The notes beneath the pieces were generated by a model. The model made no database searches, had not been told where the DNA came from, and saw only the letters and a list, made by a program, of their open reading frames with translations. A program made the position numbers and the translations under genes. From positions 1-64,000 of the forward strand of contig NZ_BEWA01000013.1 in assembly GCF_003112535.1 (NCBI RefSeq): a stretch of 64,000 nucleotides of DNA, given 5' to 3'. Of the stretch, positions 16,389 through 24,996 are shown in pieces. The stretch is from Streptomyces rishiriensis. GTDB lineage: Bacteria; Actinomycetota; Actinomycetes; Streptomycetales; Streptomycetaceae. Numbering within the stretch: position 1 is the stretch's first letter; the number at the start of each line of letters is the position of its first letter.

Positions 16389-18257
16389 CTACGACGTCGC
16401 CGGGCCCGGCGGGTCGCCGTCCCCGCTCGGGGACGGGCTGTCCGGGGCGGACGGGGACGGGTCGCCGGGACTGGGCTCCGGATCGGCCGAGGCGGGCGGG
16501 GCCGTCGGGGCGGGGTCCGCCGAGGGCGCGGTCGTCGGGGTCGGCGCCGGGCCGGACGTGGAGGGCGGGTCGCCGGGGCCCGGACCGTGGCCGTGGCCGT
16601 GGCCGGGGTGCGACGGCCCGGGGTGCGACGCGCCGGGGGCGGTGCCGTAGCCCTCGATGGAGACGACGGCGCCCGCCGGGGCGATCGCCACCCGCGCGTG
16701 CCAGTGCCCGGAGGGTTCGCGCAGGGGGTCGACGTAGACCTTGACCGTCACCGACTCGCCGGGCTTCAGGGTGCCCGCGGAACGGCTCAGGTAGAGCCAG
16801 GGGGCGGGAGTGGTGGCCGACCAGCGGATCGGCTCCTCCGCTTCCGCGGACGCGGCGAGGGTGACGAGGGTGGTGTCGCCGCTGGTGACGGCCGTCACGG
16901 AGAGCCGGCCGGAGGCGCCGCGGCCGAGTCCGCTGACGCTGATGACCTCCACGGAGACGTCCGGTCGGCCGCTCCTGGACGGATCGACGCCGGGGCGGGT
17001 GGTCACGTTCCCGGCGTTCTCGTACCCGCCCCCCGTCTCGCCGTCGAAGCTGCCGGGGCCGTGCGCCTCGCCGGCGCTGGCCGAGCGGCCCTCGGCCCCC
17101 TCCCCCGTCGGCGTGCCGCGATAGGCCGCCCACAGGGCGATCACGGGGGCGGCGACGACGGTGGCGACGACGGTCGTCGTGACGGCACGCGCGCGGAGCC
17201 GCTCCCGGCGGGCGGCGCGGTCCTTGGGGTCCATCGGGAAGCCGCGCCGGTCGTAGCGCGGGACCACGACCCCCCGCGCGCGGGCGAGGCGGGCCATGGC
17301 GACGTGCAGCTGCGCGCGGGGCGCTTCCAGGACCGGCAGCTCGGAGGGGGTGACGCCGGCGCCGGGCCAGCGGCCGGGGACGGCCCGCTCGGCGGCGCGA
17401 CGGCAGTGGGGGCAGTCGTCGACGTGCCGGACGAGCTCGCGGCGCAGGGCGGCGCTCAGCACGAGCTGGTTCTCCCCGGCGAGGCGGCTCACACCGGGGC
17501 AGCCGCCGGTCTCCACGACGGCGAGCGCCGCGCGCGTGCGCTCGACCTCACAGGCGGCGGAGGCGAGCAGTTCGCGGGCGGCGGCGAGATCCCTGCCGAG
17601 CACGGCGGCGACCTCGTGCGCGGCCAGGTGGTGGCGCACGGCCAGTTCCAGCGCCTCGCGCTGCTCCGGGGAGGTGCCGGCGGCCTCCGGCCAGGCGAGC
17701 AGGGCGAGTTCGCGCCGCTGCTGCTCCTGGAGTTCGTCGCAGCCGGGTGGCGCGGAGGAAAGAGGGGTCGCTGCGGCGGACGCCGAGGGCGCGACGGACG
17801 CGGCGGAAGAGGCGGCGGCGGTCGGAGCTGCGGGTGTCGGGGGCGTCATGGACGCCGGGGACGCCGGGGACGGCGCACGCTTCCTGGTCTGCCGGTGGTG
17901 GCCCCCGTCGCGCCGCGCGGCGTGCGTGCTCCGACGTTTCTGCTTGGCCTCGCCGAGCTTGCGCAGACAGGCCCAGCGGGCCAGCGCGTACAGCCAGGCC
18001 CGGCGGTCGCCCGCCGCGTCCGGCATCCGCTGGCCGCGCCGCTCGGCGAACGCGAGGGCGTCCCCCAGGGCGGCGACGGCCGCGTCGTGGTCGCACAGGA
18101 CGGACAGACAGTAGGTGAACAGGCCGTCCAGGTACGGCTCGTAGCGCGCGGGCGGCCGCTGCGCGGGCGTGCGCGCCGCAGCGGTGTCGCGCGCCTCCCG
18201 GTGCGCCCGGTGCGCGCCGGTCGTGCGGGTCGAGGTTTCCGGGCTGCTGCTCATCAC
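16389..18257 (-). CDS. Sigma-like / zinc-finger-like / BACON-type membrane protein
   Basis: A 622-aa protein of unusual composition. Residues about 38-105 look like sigma-70 region 2 (YEPYLDGLFTYCLSVLCDHDAA, AWLYALARWACLRKLGEAK). After a Pro/Ala/Ser linker, residues about 180-240 resemble a degenerate region 4. HVDDCPHCRRAAE (278-290) is like the zf-HC2 motif of anti-sigma factors. One transmembrane helix lies at about 359-379, and outside it a BACON-like beta-sandwich (LRGASGRLSV-type strands, WLYLSRSAGTLKPGESVTVKVYVDP) precedes a Pro/Ser/His-rich tail of about 75 residues. GTG 18257 follows TACGGT (18265-18270) by 7 nt, a leaderless start. Whether it binds DNA or RNA polymerase is unknown; it could be a membrane-held sigma-like regulator or a domesticated derivative. 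Confidence 0.72.
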   Translation of the reverse strand: MMSSSPETSTRTTGAHRAHREARDTAAARTPAQRPPARYEPYLDGLFTYCLSVLCDHDAAVAALGDALAFAERRGQRMPDAAGDRRAWLYALARWACLRKLGEAKQKRRSTHAARRDGGHHRQTRKRAPSPASPASMTPPTPAAPTAAASSAASVAPSASAAATPLSSAPPGCDELQEQQRRELALLAWPEAAGTSPEQREALELAVRHHLAAHEVAAVLGRDLAAARELLASAACEVERTRAALAVVETGGCPGVSRLAGENQLVLSAALRRELVRHVDDCPHCRRAAERAVPGRWPGAGVTPSELPVLEAPRAQLHVAMARLARARGVVVPRYDRRGFPMDPKDRAARRERLRARAVTTTVVATVVAAPVIALWAAYRGTPTGEGAEGRSASAGEAHGPGSFDGETGGGYENAGNVTTRPGVDPSRSGRPDVSVEVISVSGLGRGASGRLSVTAVTSGDTTLVTLAASAEAEEPIRWSATTPAPWLYLSRSAGTLKPGESVTVKVYVDPLREPSGHWHARVAIAPAGAVVSIEGYGTAPGASHPGPSHPGHGHGHGPGPGDPPSTSGPAPTPTTAPSADPAPTAPPASADPEPSPGDPSPSAPDSPSPSGDGDPPGPATS

Positions 18258-18530
18258 CCGTGCGACCGTAGGCGGCGCGGAACGAGGTCCACTTGTCCCT
18301 TGAGTCCTTTTAATCCGTACGGGTGAAACGATCCCTCATAAGGGGACAGCGGAGGGGGGTCCCATGGCCCGTTCGTGACGGGGCGTGGCCGGATCACAGG
18401 GGGTGTCACTCGTTCCCCGGCGCGCGCCCCCGCGCGCGTGCGGTGGCTGAGCGACAGCGCGGGGCCTCCGGGGGAGCCCGGTCGTCCACTGGCGCGTCCG
18501 GCTGTCAGTGGCGGCGGCTACGGTTTCCCC

Positions 18531-19940
18531 ATGGCTGCCCGTACGAAGACCACCAAGGACCGACCGTCCTACCGCTGCACGGAGTGCGGCTGGCAGACGG
18601 CCAAGTGGCTCGGCCGCTGCCCCGAGTGCCAGGCGTGGGGGACGGTCGAGGAGTACGGCGCGCCCGCGGTCCGCACGACGACGCCGGGCCGGGTCACCAC
18701 CTCCGCGGTGCCCATCGGCCAGGTCGACGGCCGCCAGGCCACCGCCCGCCCCACCGGCGTGCCCGAGCTGGACCGCGTCCTGGGCGGCGGGCTCGTGCCC
18801 GGCGCGGTCGTGCTGCTGGCCGGGGAGCCCGGCGTCGGCAAGTCGACGCTCCTGCTCGACGTGGCGGCCAAGTCGGCCAGCGACGAACACCGCACGCTCT
18901 ACGTCACCGGCGAGGAGTCCGCGTCCCAGGTCCGCCTGCGCGCCGACCGCATCGGCGCCATCGACGACCATCTGTACCTGGCGGCCGAGACCGATCTGTC
19001 GGCCGTCCTCGGCCACTTGGACGCCGTGAAGCCGTCCCTGCTGATCGTGGACTCCGTGCAGACGGTGGCCTCTCCGGAGATCGACGGAGCGCCCGGCGGC
19101 ATGGCCCAGGTCCGCGAGGTCGCGGGAGCCCTGATCCGCGCCTCCAAGGAACGCGGCATGTCCACGCTCCTGGTGGGCCATGTCACGAAGGACGGCGCGA
19201 TCGCCGGCCCCCGCCTCCTCGAACACCTCGTGGACGTCGTCCTGAGCTTCGAGGGCGACCGGCACGCGCGGCTGCGCCTGGTGCGCGGCGTCAAGAACCG
19301 TTACGGCGCCACCGACGAGGTCGGCTGCTTCGAACTGCACGATGAGGGCATTACCGGCCTTGCGGACCCGAGCGGACTTTTCCTGACCCGTCGTGACGAA
19401 CCGGTCCCGGGCACCTGTCTGACGGTCACCCTGGAAGGCCGCCGCCCCCTGGTCGCCGAAGTGCAGGCGCTCACCGTGGACTCCCAGATCCCCTCGCCCC
19501 GGCGCACGACGTCCGGCCTGGAGACCTCCCGCGTCTCCATGATGCTGGCCGTCCTGGAGCAGCGCGGCCGGATCAGCGCGCTCGGCAAACGGGACATCTA
19601 CTCGGCGACGGTCGGCGGGGTGAAGCTCTCGGAGCCCGCCGCGGACCTGGCCATCGCCCTCGCCCTGGCCTCCGCCGCGAGCGACACCCCGCTGCCCAAG
19701 AACCTCGTCGCGATCGGCGAGGTGGGCCTCGCGGGCGAGGTCAGAAGGGTCACGGGCGTCCAGCGCAGGCTCTCCGAGGCCCATCGCCTGGGCTTCACCC
19801 ACGCGCTCGTGCCGGGCGATCCGGGAAAGATCCCGGCGGGCATGAAGGTCCTGGAAGTGGCGGACATAGGAGACGCCCTGCGGGTCCTGCCGCGTTCCCG
19901 TCGCCGAGACGCCCCCCGGGAGTCGGAGGACCGCCGGTAG
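18531..19940 (+). CDS. radA: DNA repair protein RadA
   Basis: A RecA-like helicase that drives branch migration in recombination repair; 469 aa. The N-terminal C4 zinc finger uses C16, C19, C30 and C33. Walker A is GEPGVGKST (98-106), the RadA-specific KNRYG motif is present in GVKNRYGATDEVG, and the C-terminal third is Lon-protease-like (KLSEPAADLAIALALASA, VAIGEVGLAGEVRRV). ATG 18531 lies 6 nt after a TACGGT -10 box (18519-18524), a leaderless start. It is followed 80 bp later by disA, a linkage seen in many Gram-positives that couples genome integrity to c-di-AMP. Confidence 0.96.
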   Translation: MAARTKTTKDRPSYRCTECGWQTAKWLGRCPECQAWGTVEEYGAPAVRTTTPGRVTTSAVPIGQVDGRQATARPTGVPELDRVLGGGLVPGAVVLLAGEPGVGKSTLLLDVAAKSASDEHRTLYVTGEESASQVRLRADRIGAIDDHLYLAAETDLSAVLGHLDAVKPSLLIVDSVQTVASPEIDGAPGGMAQVREVAGALIRASKERGMSTLLVGHVTKDGAIAGPRLLEHLVDVVLSFEGDRHARLRLVRGVKNRYGATDEVGCFELHDEGITGLADPSGLFLTRRDEPVPGTCLTVTLEGRRPLVAEVQALTVDSQIPSPRRTTSGLETSRVSMMLAVLEQRGRISALGKRDIYSATVGGVKLSEPAADLAIALALASAASDTPLPKNLVAIGEVGLAGEVRRVTGVQRRLSEAHRLGFTHALVPGDPGKIPAGMKVLEVADIGDALRVLPRSRRRDAPRESEDRR

Positions 19941-20020
19941 ACTTTGCCCTGGTCTCGCCCGTCCGTACGAAACGAGTGCGCGAAACGGGAGCGTCCCAGA
20001 CCTGTGACCGGAGGAGTGCA

Positions 20021-21145
20021 GTGGCAGCCAACGACCGGGCGGCAGCTCCCGGAAAGTCCGGTGGGAGTTCCGGTGCCGACGGCCTGATGCGTGCCGCGCT
20101 GAGCGCGGTGGCTCCCGGCACGGCCCTGCGCGACGGCCTGGAGAGGATCCTCCGCGGCAACACCGGCGGGCTCATCGTGCTGGGCTCCGACAAGACGGTC
20201 GAGGCGATGTGCACGGGCGGGTTCGTCCTGAACGTCGAGTTCGCGGCCACGCGCCTGCGTGAGCTGTGCAAGCTCGACGGCGGCATCGTGGTCTCCTCCG
20301 ACCTGTCCAAGATCCTCCGGGCGGGCGTCCAGCTCGTGCCGGACCCCATGATCCCCACGGAGGAGACGGGCACCCGGCACCGCACGGCGGACCGGGTCAG
20401 CAAGCAGGTCGGCTACCCGGTCGTCTCGGTCTCCCAGTCCATGCGCCTGATCGCCCTGTACGTCGACGGGCAGCGCCGCGTCCTGGAGGACTCCGCGGCG
20501 ATCCTGTCCCGCGCGAACCAGGCGCTGGCCACCCTGGAGCGCTACAAGCTCCGCCTGGACGAGGTCGCGGGAACGTTGTCAGCGCTGGAGATCGAGGACC
20601 TGGTGACGGTCCGGGACGTCTCCGCGGTGGCACAGCGCCTGGAGATGGTCCGCCGCATCGCCACCGAGATCGCCGAATACGTGGTCGAACTGGGCACGGA
20701 CGGGCGACTGCTCGCCCTTCAGCTCGACGAGTTGATCGCAGGCGTGGAGCCGGAGCGCGAGCTGGTGGTCCGCGACTACGTCCCCGAGCCCACGGCCAAG
20801 CGTTCCCGCACGGTCGACGAGGCGCTCTACGAGCTGAACGCGCTGTCCCACGCCGAGCTGCTCGAAATGTCCACCGTGGCCCGCGCATTGGGCTACACCG
20901 GCTCGCCCGAGGCGCTCGACTCGGCGGTCTCCCCGCGCGGCTTCCGCCTGCTGGCGAAGGTGCCTCGTCTCCCCGGCGCCATCATCGACCGCCTGGTCGA
21001 GCACTTCGGCGGCCTGCAGAAACTCCTCGCCGCGAGCGTCGACGACCTGCAGACGGTGGACGGCGTGGGCGAGGCGCGGGCCAGGAGCGTCCGCGAGGGC
21101 CTGTCCCGGCTGGCGGAGTCGTCGATCCTGGAGCGCTACGTCTGA
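20021..21145 (+). CDS. disA: DNA integrity scanning protein, diadenylate cyclase
   Basis: Makes c-di-AMP from two ATP and scans DNA for branched structures; 374 aa. The N-terminal DAC domain carries D86 in KLDGGIVVSSD, where many homologues read DGA, and the RHR motif at 119-121. A helical spine follows, and the C-terminal helix-hairpin-helix domain (LRLAKVP-type segment then VDDLQTVDGVGEARARSVREG) binds DNA. GTG 20021 is preceded by GAGGAG at 20011-20016. Longer in-frame starts lack a ribosome site. In Streptomyces c-di-AMP affects osmotic balance, development and riboswitch-controlled wall hydrolases. Confidence 0.95.
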   Translation: MAANDRAAAPGKSGGSSGADGLMRAALSAVAPGTALRDGLERILRGNTGGLIVLGSDKTVEAMCTGGFVLNVEFAATRLRELCKLDGGIVVSSDLSKILRAGVQLVPDPMIPTEETGTRHRTADRVSKQVGYPVVSVSQSMRLIALYVDGQRRVLEDSAAILSRANQALATLERYKLRLDEVAGTLSALEIEDLVTVRDVSAVAQRLEMVRRIATEIAEYVVELGTDGRLLALQLDELIAGVEPERELVVRDYVPEPTAKRSRTVDEALYELNALSHAELLEMSTVARALGYTGSPEALDSAVSPRGFRLLAKVPRLPGAIIDRLVEHFGGLQKLLAASVDDLQTVDGVGEARARSVREGLSRLAESSILERYV

Positions 21146-21243
21146 CCGACGGGTCCGGTCGACGGGTCCGGTCGACATGGTCTACGGGTCCGGCCGGCAC
21201 GTCCGACCGGTTCGACCGTTCGGGCCGGCACGTCTGACCGATC

Positions 21244-21300
21244 CGGCGAGCCCGGCGGGCTGCGGCGAGCCCGGCGGGCTGCGGCGAGCCCGGCGGGCTG
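21244..21300. repeat. Three tandem copies of a 19-bp repeat
   Basis: The unit CGGCGAGCCCGGCGGGCTG occurs perfectly at 21244, 21263 and 21282. It sits in the 289-bp gap between the convergent disA and the Gly/Ser-rich gene, which also has GACGGGTCCGGTC repeats at its start and no gene. Confidence 0.85.
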
Positions 21301-21412
21301 CGGCGGGCCCGGCTCGATCGGCCGCCCCTGCTTGCTGGACCGCTGCGGTCCGCCGGGCTTCCGGCCGGCCGGTGGCCGCCCCGAGACCGACCCCCTGTGC
21401 AGCCGGTCCAGT

Positions 21413-21439
21413 CGCTTCAGCCGCTTCAGCCGCTTCAGT
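21413..21439. repeat. Three tandem 9-bp units at the 3' end of a gene
   Basis: CGCTTCAGC is repeated at 21413, 21422 and (last base T) 21431, reaching into the final codons of the minus-strand gene that ends at 21435. Confidence 0.8.
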
Positions 21440-22280
21440 CGCTCTTCAGCACGAAAGACGTCTGCGCTTTCGCGAACCCGGGGGCCTTGGCCTCCACCAG
21501 ATACGTGCCCGCTCCCGCCGTCCCCGCCGGAGGCGTGGCGCACTGCGGTGCGCTCGGCTTGCGGTCCCACTTGAGGGTGTACGTGAAGCTGCTTCCGGCC
21601 GGCACCCGGTACAGCAGGCTCCCGGCTCCCTTGGGGCAGTCCGCGGACGACCAGTAGTCGTCGTCGCCGTCCGCCTTCGTGATCGTCAACACCGCGGCCT
21701 TGGGCCCGAGATCGACCTTGCAGTCGGCGGCCGAGCTGTTCTTGGCCGTCAGCCGGAAGGTGGGGGTCTCGTCCGGCGAGTACGCGTTGCGGACGCTGCG
21801 CAGCGTCAAGGTGACCGCGCCCGGCGTGCAGTTGGGCAGCGTCGTCCCGGCCGGCAGCGTCGTGGCCGTGCCGCCGTCGCCGCCGATGGCACCGGCGCCG
21901 CCGCTGCCGCTCGCGCTGCCGTTCGCGCCGTCGTCGATGTCGCCCGAGCCGTCCGAGCCACCGGCGCCGGCGCCGCCGCCCGAGCCCGCACCGGATCCGG
22001 TGCCCGAGCCGGATCCGCCGGTGGCCCCGGCGCTCGACTCGTCCCGCCCGCCCGGGTTTTGGCTGATCGCGGGCCCCGACCCGGGCGGTCCCGGCGTGAT
22101 GGAGGAGGCGGGGTTCTTGCCGCCGCCCCCGTCGGCGCCGTTCCTGCCGCCGCCTCCGCCCGACGTCATCGCCCACAGGACCAGCAACGCCAACAGGGCG
22201 AACACGGACAGCAGTACGGCCCTCCGTCGCCAGTAGATGGAGGAGGGAAGCGGCCCGACCGGATTGCGCAGTGATCCCAC
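21435..22280 (-). CDS. Membrane-anchored or secreted Gly/Ser-rich protein
   Basis: A 281-aa protein of unknown function. After a short basic cytoplasmic start (SIYWRRRAV) comes one hydrophobic helix (VLLSVFALLALLVLWAM), then about 100 residues of Gly/Ser/Ala repeats, then a compact extracellular domain of about 135 residues with paired cysteines (LPNCTPGAVTLTL, SAADCKVDLG, SADCPKG, APQCATPP) that resembles an immunoglobulin-like fold. GTG 22280 lies 7 nt after a TACAGT -10 box (22288-22293), so I reject the longer frame upstream. The helix lacks a clear cleavage site, so anchoring is more likely than release. Confidence 0.78.
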   Translation of the reverse strand: MGSLRNPVGPLPSSIYWRRRAVLLSVFALLALLVLWAMTSGGGGGRNGADGGGGKNPASSITPGPPGSGPAISQNPGGRDESSAGATGGSGSGTGSGAGSGGGAGAGGSDGSGDIDDGANGSASGSGGAGAIGGDGGTATTLPAGTTLPNCTPGAVTLTLRSVRNAYSPDETPTFRLTAKNSSAADCKVDLGPKAAVLTITKADGDDDYWSSADCPKGAGSLLYRVPAGSSFTYTLKWDRKPSAPQCATPPAGTAGAGTYLVEAKAPGFAKAQTSFVLKSD

Positions 22281-22539
22281 GGCCCAAACTGTACGAGAGA
22301 TCGAAGCGTTCGCTGGCCCCACCCGCCGCCGGGAACACAACTTTTCCGGATCATCATTTCGGAAGCCGCCCTCCCCGCACTCGACTTCGTCCCCCGGGAC
22401 CGCCCCTCCATTGCCGATCGCACTCATTGCAGCTCTGGCCATGGCCGCGCGCCCGCGCGGGAAGCGCCGCCGGCGGGCGACCCGGCCGAGTGGCGGTACA
22501 CGCGCGTGCCCCGGTGCGCATGGCAGGATCGGTAGGGCC

Positions 22540-23487
22540 ATGACTGCCCCCACGAAGCCCCCGCACAGCAGCAGCCCCGCCCGCGAGCACGTCGGCGCCG
22601 CCGCCGACGCCTCCGGAGCGGATCTGCACGCCCCGGTCATCCACTGGTTCGACGACCACGCCCGCGACCTCCCCTGGCGGCGCCCCGAGGCCGGGGCGTG
22701 GGGTGTGATGGTCAGCGAGTTCATGCTCCAGCAGACGCCGGTCAGCCGCGTCCTGCCGGTCTACGAGCAGTGGCTCGCCCGCTGGCCGCGCCCCGCCGAC
22801 CTCGCCGCGGAGGCCCCCGGCGAGGCCGTGCGCGCCTGGGGGCGGCTCGGCTACCCGCGCCGCGCCCTGCGGCTGCACGGCGCCGCGGTGGCGATAACGG
22901 AACGGCACGGCGGCGACGTCCCGTCCGACCATGCGCAGCTCCTGGCGCTGCCCGGCATCGGCGAGTACACGGCCGCGGCCGTCGCCTCCTTCGCGTACGG
23001 CCAGCGACACGCCGTCCTGGACACCAATGTCCGCCGCGTCTTCGCGCGCGCCGTCAGAGGTGTGCAGTACCCGCCGAACGCCACCACGGCAGCCGAGCGC
23101 AAGCTGGCCCGCACCCTGCTCCCCGACGACGAGCGGACGGCCGCGCGCTGGGCCGCCGCGTCCATGGAGCTCGGCGCGCTCGTCTGCACGGCCAGGAACG
23201 AGACGTGCGTGCGGTGCCCCATCGCCGCGCAGTGCGCCTGGCGGCTCGCGGGCAAGCCGGAGCACGACGGCCCGCCGCGCCGCGGCCAGACCTACGCCGG
23301 CACCGACCGACAGGTCAGGGGCAAGCTGCTCGCCGTCCTGCGCGAGGCGCACGCGCCCGTGCCGCAGGCCGCCCTCGACCGCGTGTGGCACGAGCCGGTG
23401 CAACGCGCGCGTGCGCTGGACGGGCTCGTCGCGGACGGACTGGTGGAGCCGCTGGAGGGCGGGCTGTACCGCCTGCCCCTTACCTGA
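22540..23487 (+). CDS. mutY: A/G-specific adenine glycosylase
   Basis: Removes adenine mispaired with 8-oxoguanine or guanine in base excision repair; 315 aa. The catalytic Glu is in SEFMLQQTPVSRV, the helix-hairpin-helix is LLALPGIGEYTAAAV, the catalytic Asp is in AVLDTNVRRV, and the [4Fe-4S] ligands follow C-x6-C-x2-C-x5-C (CTARNETCVRCPIAAQC). The usual C-terminal NUDT1-like domain is replaced by a short winged-helix-like end, as in other actinobacteria. ATG 22540 begins the recognisable protein; there is no clear ribosome site. Confidence 0.92.
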   Translation: MTAPTKPPHSSSPAREHVGAAADASGADLHAPVIHWFDDHARDLPWRRPEAGAWGVMVSEFMLQQTPVSRVLPVYEQWLARWPRPADLAAEAPGEAVRAWGRLGYPRRALRLHGAAVAITERHGGDVPSDHAQLLALPGIGEYTAAAVASFAYGQRHAVLDTNVRRVFARAVRGVQYPPNATTAAERKLARTLLPDDERTAARWAAASMELGALVCTARNETCVRCPIAAQCAWRLAGKPEHDGPPRRGQTYAGTDRQVRGKLLAVLREAHAPVPQAALDRVWHEPVQRARALDGLVADGLVEPLEGGLYRLPLT

Positions 23488-23809
23488 CGCATGGTCAGTT
23501 CACAGTCGGGAGGCTTCGTCACGGCCGTCGTCGGCGTTCGTCACGGCCGTCTTCGGGCGTTTGTCACGCCCGGCGCATGGACGAATCCCCCCATAGTCCG
23601 GCGATCCGACCTTTCCCCTTACCCCGAACCTCTCTCCGTTACACAACCGACGGACAGCTGAGCGCTAGCCGAAGGCTGCTTCGGACAGCGCCGTGACAAC
23701 ACCTCCGTAGCTTCATCTGCGTACCCGGCGGAGTCACGGCGGGCGGCAGACCACAAGCAGTGAACCGGCGGCGACCACCGTCGGAACGGGGAATCGGAGG
23801 CGGTTGACC
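23488..23809. other. sigE promoter region with three spaced direct repeats
   Basis: A 322-bp gene-free region before sigE. TTCGTCAC recurs at 23515, 23537 and (TTTGTCAC) 23560, about 22 and 23 bp apart, each followed by a CGSCCG-like sequence. This spacing equals two helical turns and suits sites for an OmpR-type response regulator such as CseB. A TAGCTT hexamer at 23708-23713 is a possible -10. In S. coelicolor the sigE operon promoter is CseB-dependent; the link of these repeats to CseB is inference. Confidence 0.5.
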
Positions 23810-24352
23810 ATGGCGCAGGGCGAGGTGCTCGAGTTCGAGGAATACGTCCGCACGCGGCAGGACGCGCTGCTGCGCAGCGCCCGTCGGCTCGTCCCGGACC
23901 CGGTCGACGCCCAGGACCTGCTGCAGACCGCGCTGGCCCGGACGTACGGCCGCTGGGACGGCATCGCGGACAAGCGGCTCGCGGACGCCTACCTTCGCCG
24001 GGTCATGATCAACACGCGGACCGAGTGGTGGCGCGCCCGCAAGCTCGAGGAAGTGCCGACCGAGCAGCTCCCCGACGCCCGTGTGGACGACTCCACCGAG
24101 CAGCACGCCGACCGCGCCCTGCTGATGGACGCGATGAAGGTGCTCGCACCCAAACAGCGAAGCGTCGTCGTACTGCGACACTGGGAGCAGATGTCCACGG
24201 AGGAGACGGCCGCCGCCCTCGGCATGTCGGCCGGAACGGTCAAGAGCACGCTGCACCGGGCGCTCGCCCGGCTCCGCGAGGAGCTGGAGGCCCGCGATCT
24301 GGACGCACGCGCGCTGGAGCGTGAGGAGCGGGAGCGTTGCGCGGCGGCCTGA
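23810..24352 (+). CDS. sigE: ECF sigma factor SigE (cell-envelope stress)
   Basis: A 180-aa ECF sigma factor that directs transcription of envelope-maintenance genes. Region 2 is LEFEEYVRTRQDALLRSARRL through RRVMINTRTEWWRARK and region 4 is VLRHWEQMSTEETAAALGMS with the recognition helix GTVKSTLHRALARLREEL. I start at ATG 23810, 9 nt after GGAGG; a TTG two codons upstream is too close to that site. The neighbours cseA, cseB and cseC identify it as sigE of the Streptomyces envelope-stress system, where the two-component pair switches the operon on and CseA tunes it down. There is no dedicated anti-sigma factor. Confidence 0.95.
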   Translation: MAQGEVLEFEEYVRTRQDALLRSARRLVPDPVDAQDLLQTALARTYGRWDGIADKRLADAYLRRVMINTRTEWWRARKLEEVPTEQLPDARVDDSTEQHADRALLMDAMKVLAPKQRSVVVLRHWEQMSTEETAAALGMSAGTVKSTLHRALARLREELEARDLDARALEREERERCAAA

Positions 24353-24996
24353 CCCAGGCCGGGCCCACACCGGCCCGAGGCACCATCCAGGCGGTGATCA
24401 CGGGAACGACCGTGCTCGCCGCCCTCGGCCTTTTCGTCTCCGCCTGCGGCACCGGCGGCACCGGCGCCCGCGACGAGGGCCCGGCCCACGTCGACACGGC
24501 GGTGGGCGCCACGGCCTCGCCCTCGGCCGCCCCCACCGGCCCCCCGGACCGGAAGGACGCGGTACGTCTCGTCAAGGACGACCCCGCGGTCTCGGCGGAG
24601 GTCAAGAGCGAGCTGAAGCCCTGCGTGGGCGACGAGTACCCGGTCGACGTGTCGTACGGGGACCTCACCGGCGGCTCCGGGGACGACCTGATCGTCAACG
24701 TGCTCACCTGCGGTGACGCCGTCGGCGTCGGCTCCTACGTGTACCGGGAGGAGGGCGACGGCTACGCGAACGTCTTCAAGGCGGAGGAGCCTCCGGTCTA
24801 CGCGGAGATAGACCGCGGCGATCTGGTGGTGACCAAGCAGGTGTACGAGAAGGGCGACCCCGTCTCCAGCCCCTCCGGGGAGAACGTGCTCACCTACCGC
24901 TGGGTCGCCGGCCGCTTCCTCAAGGAGTTCAGCTGGCACAACGACTACAGCAGCGTCGTCGGCGGGGCGCCCACACCGGTGCCGACGACCGGCTGA
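24337..24996 (+). CDS. cseA: Lipoprotein CseA, modulator of sigE expression
   Basis: A 219-aa lipoprotein acting at the outer face of the membrane; in S. coelicolor its loss raises sigE promoter activity. The signal sequence ends in the lipobox VSAC with C37 as the lipidated residue, after the hydrophobic stretch VITGTTVLAALGLF. The mature domain (VSYGDLTGGSGDDLIVNVLTCG, LTYRWVAGRFLKEFSWHND) has two further cysteines. TTG 24337 overlaps the end of sigE by 16 bp and has GAGGAG upstream; the next in-frame start (GTG 24393) would leave a signal peptide without positive charge. Confidence 0.88.
   Translation: MRGGLTQAGPTPARGTIQAVITGTTVLAALGLFVSACGTGGTGARDEGPAHVDTAVGATASPSAAPTGPPDRKDAVRLVKDDPAVSAEVKSELKPCVGDEYPVDVSYGDLTGGSGDDLIVNVLTCGDAVGVGSYVYREEGDGYANVFKAEEPPVYAEIDRGDLVVTKQVYEKGDPVSSPSGENVLTYRWVAGRFLKEFSWHNDYSSVVGGAPTPVPTTG

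Noticed and set aside
22281..22724. N-terminal extension of the Gly/Ser-rich protein up to 22724
   Set aside because: It would run antisense to mutY and through the TACAGT promoter box, and the signal-anchor helix would be internal.
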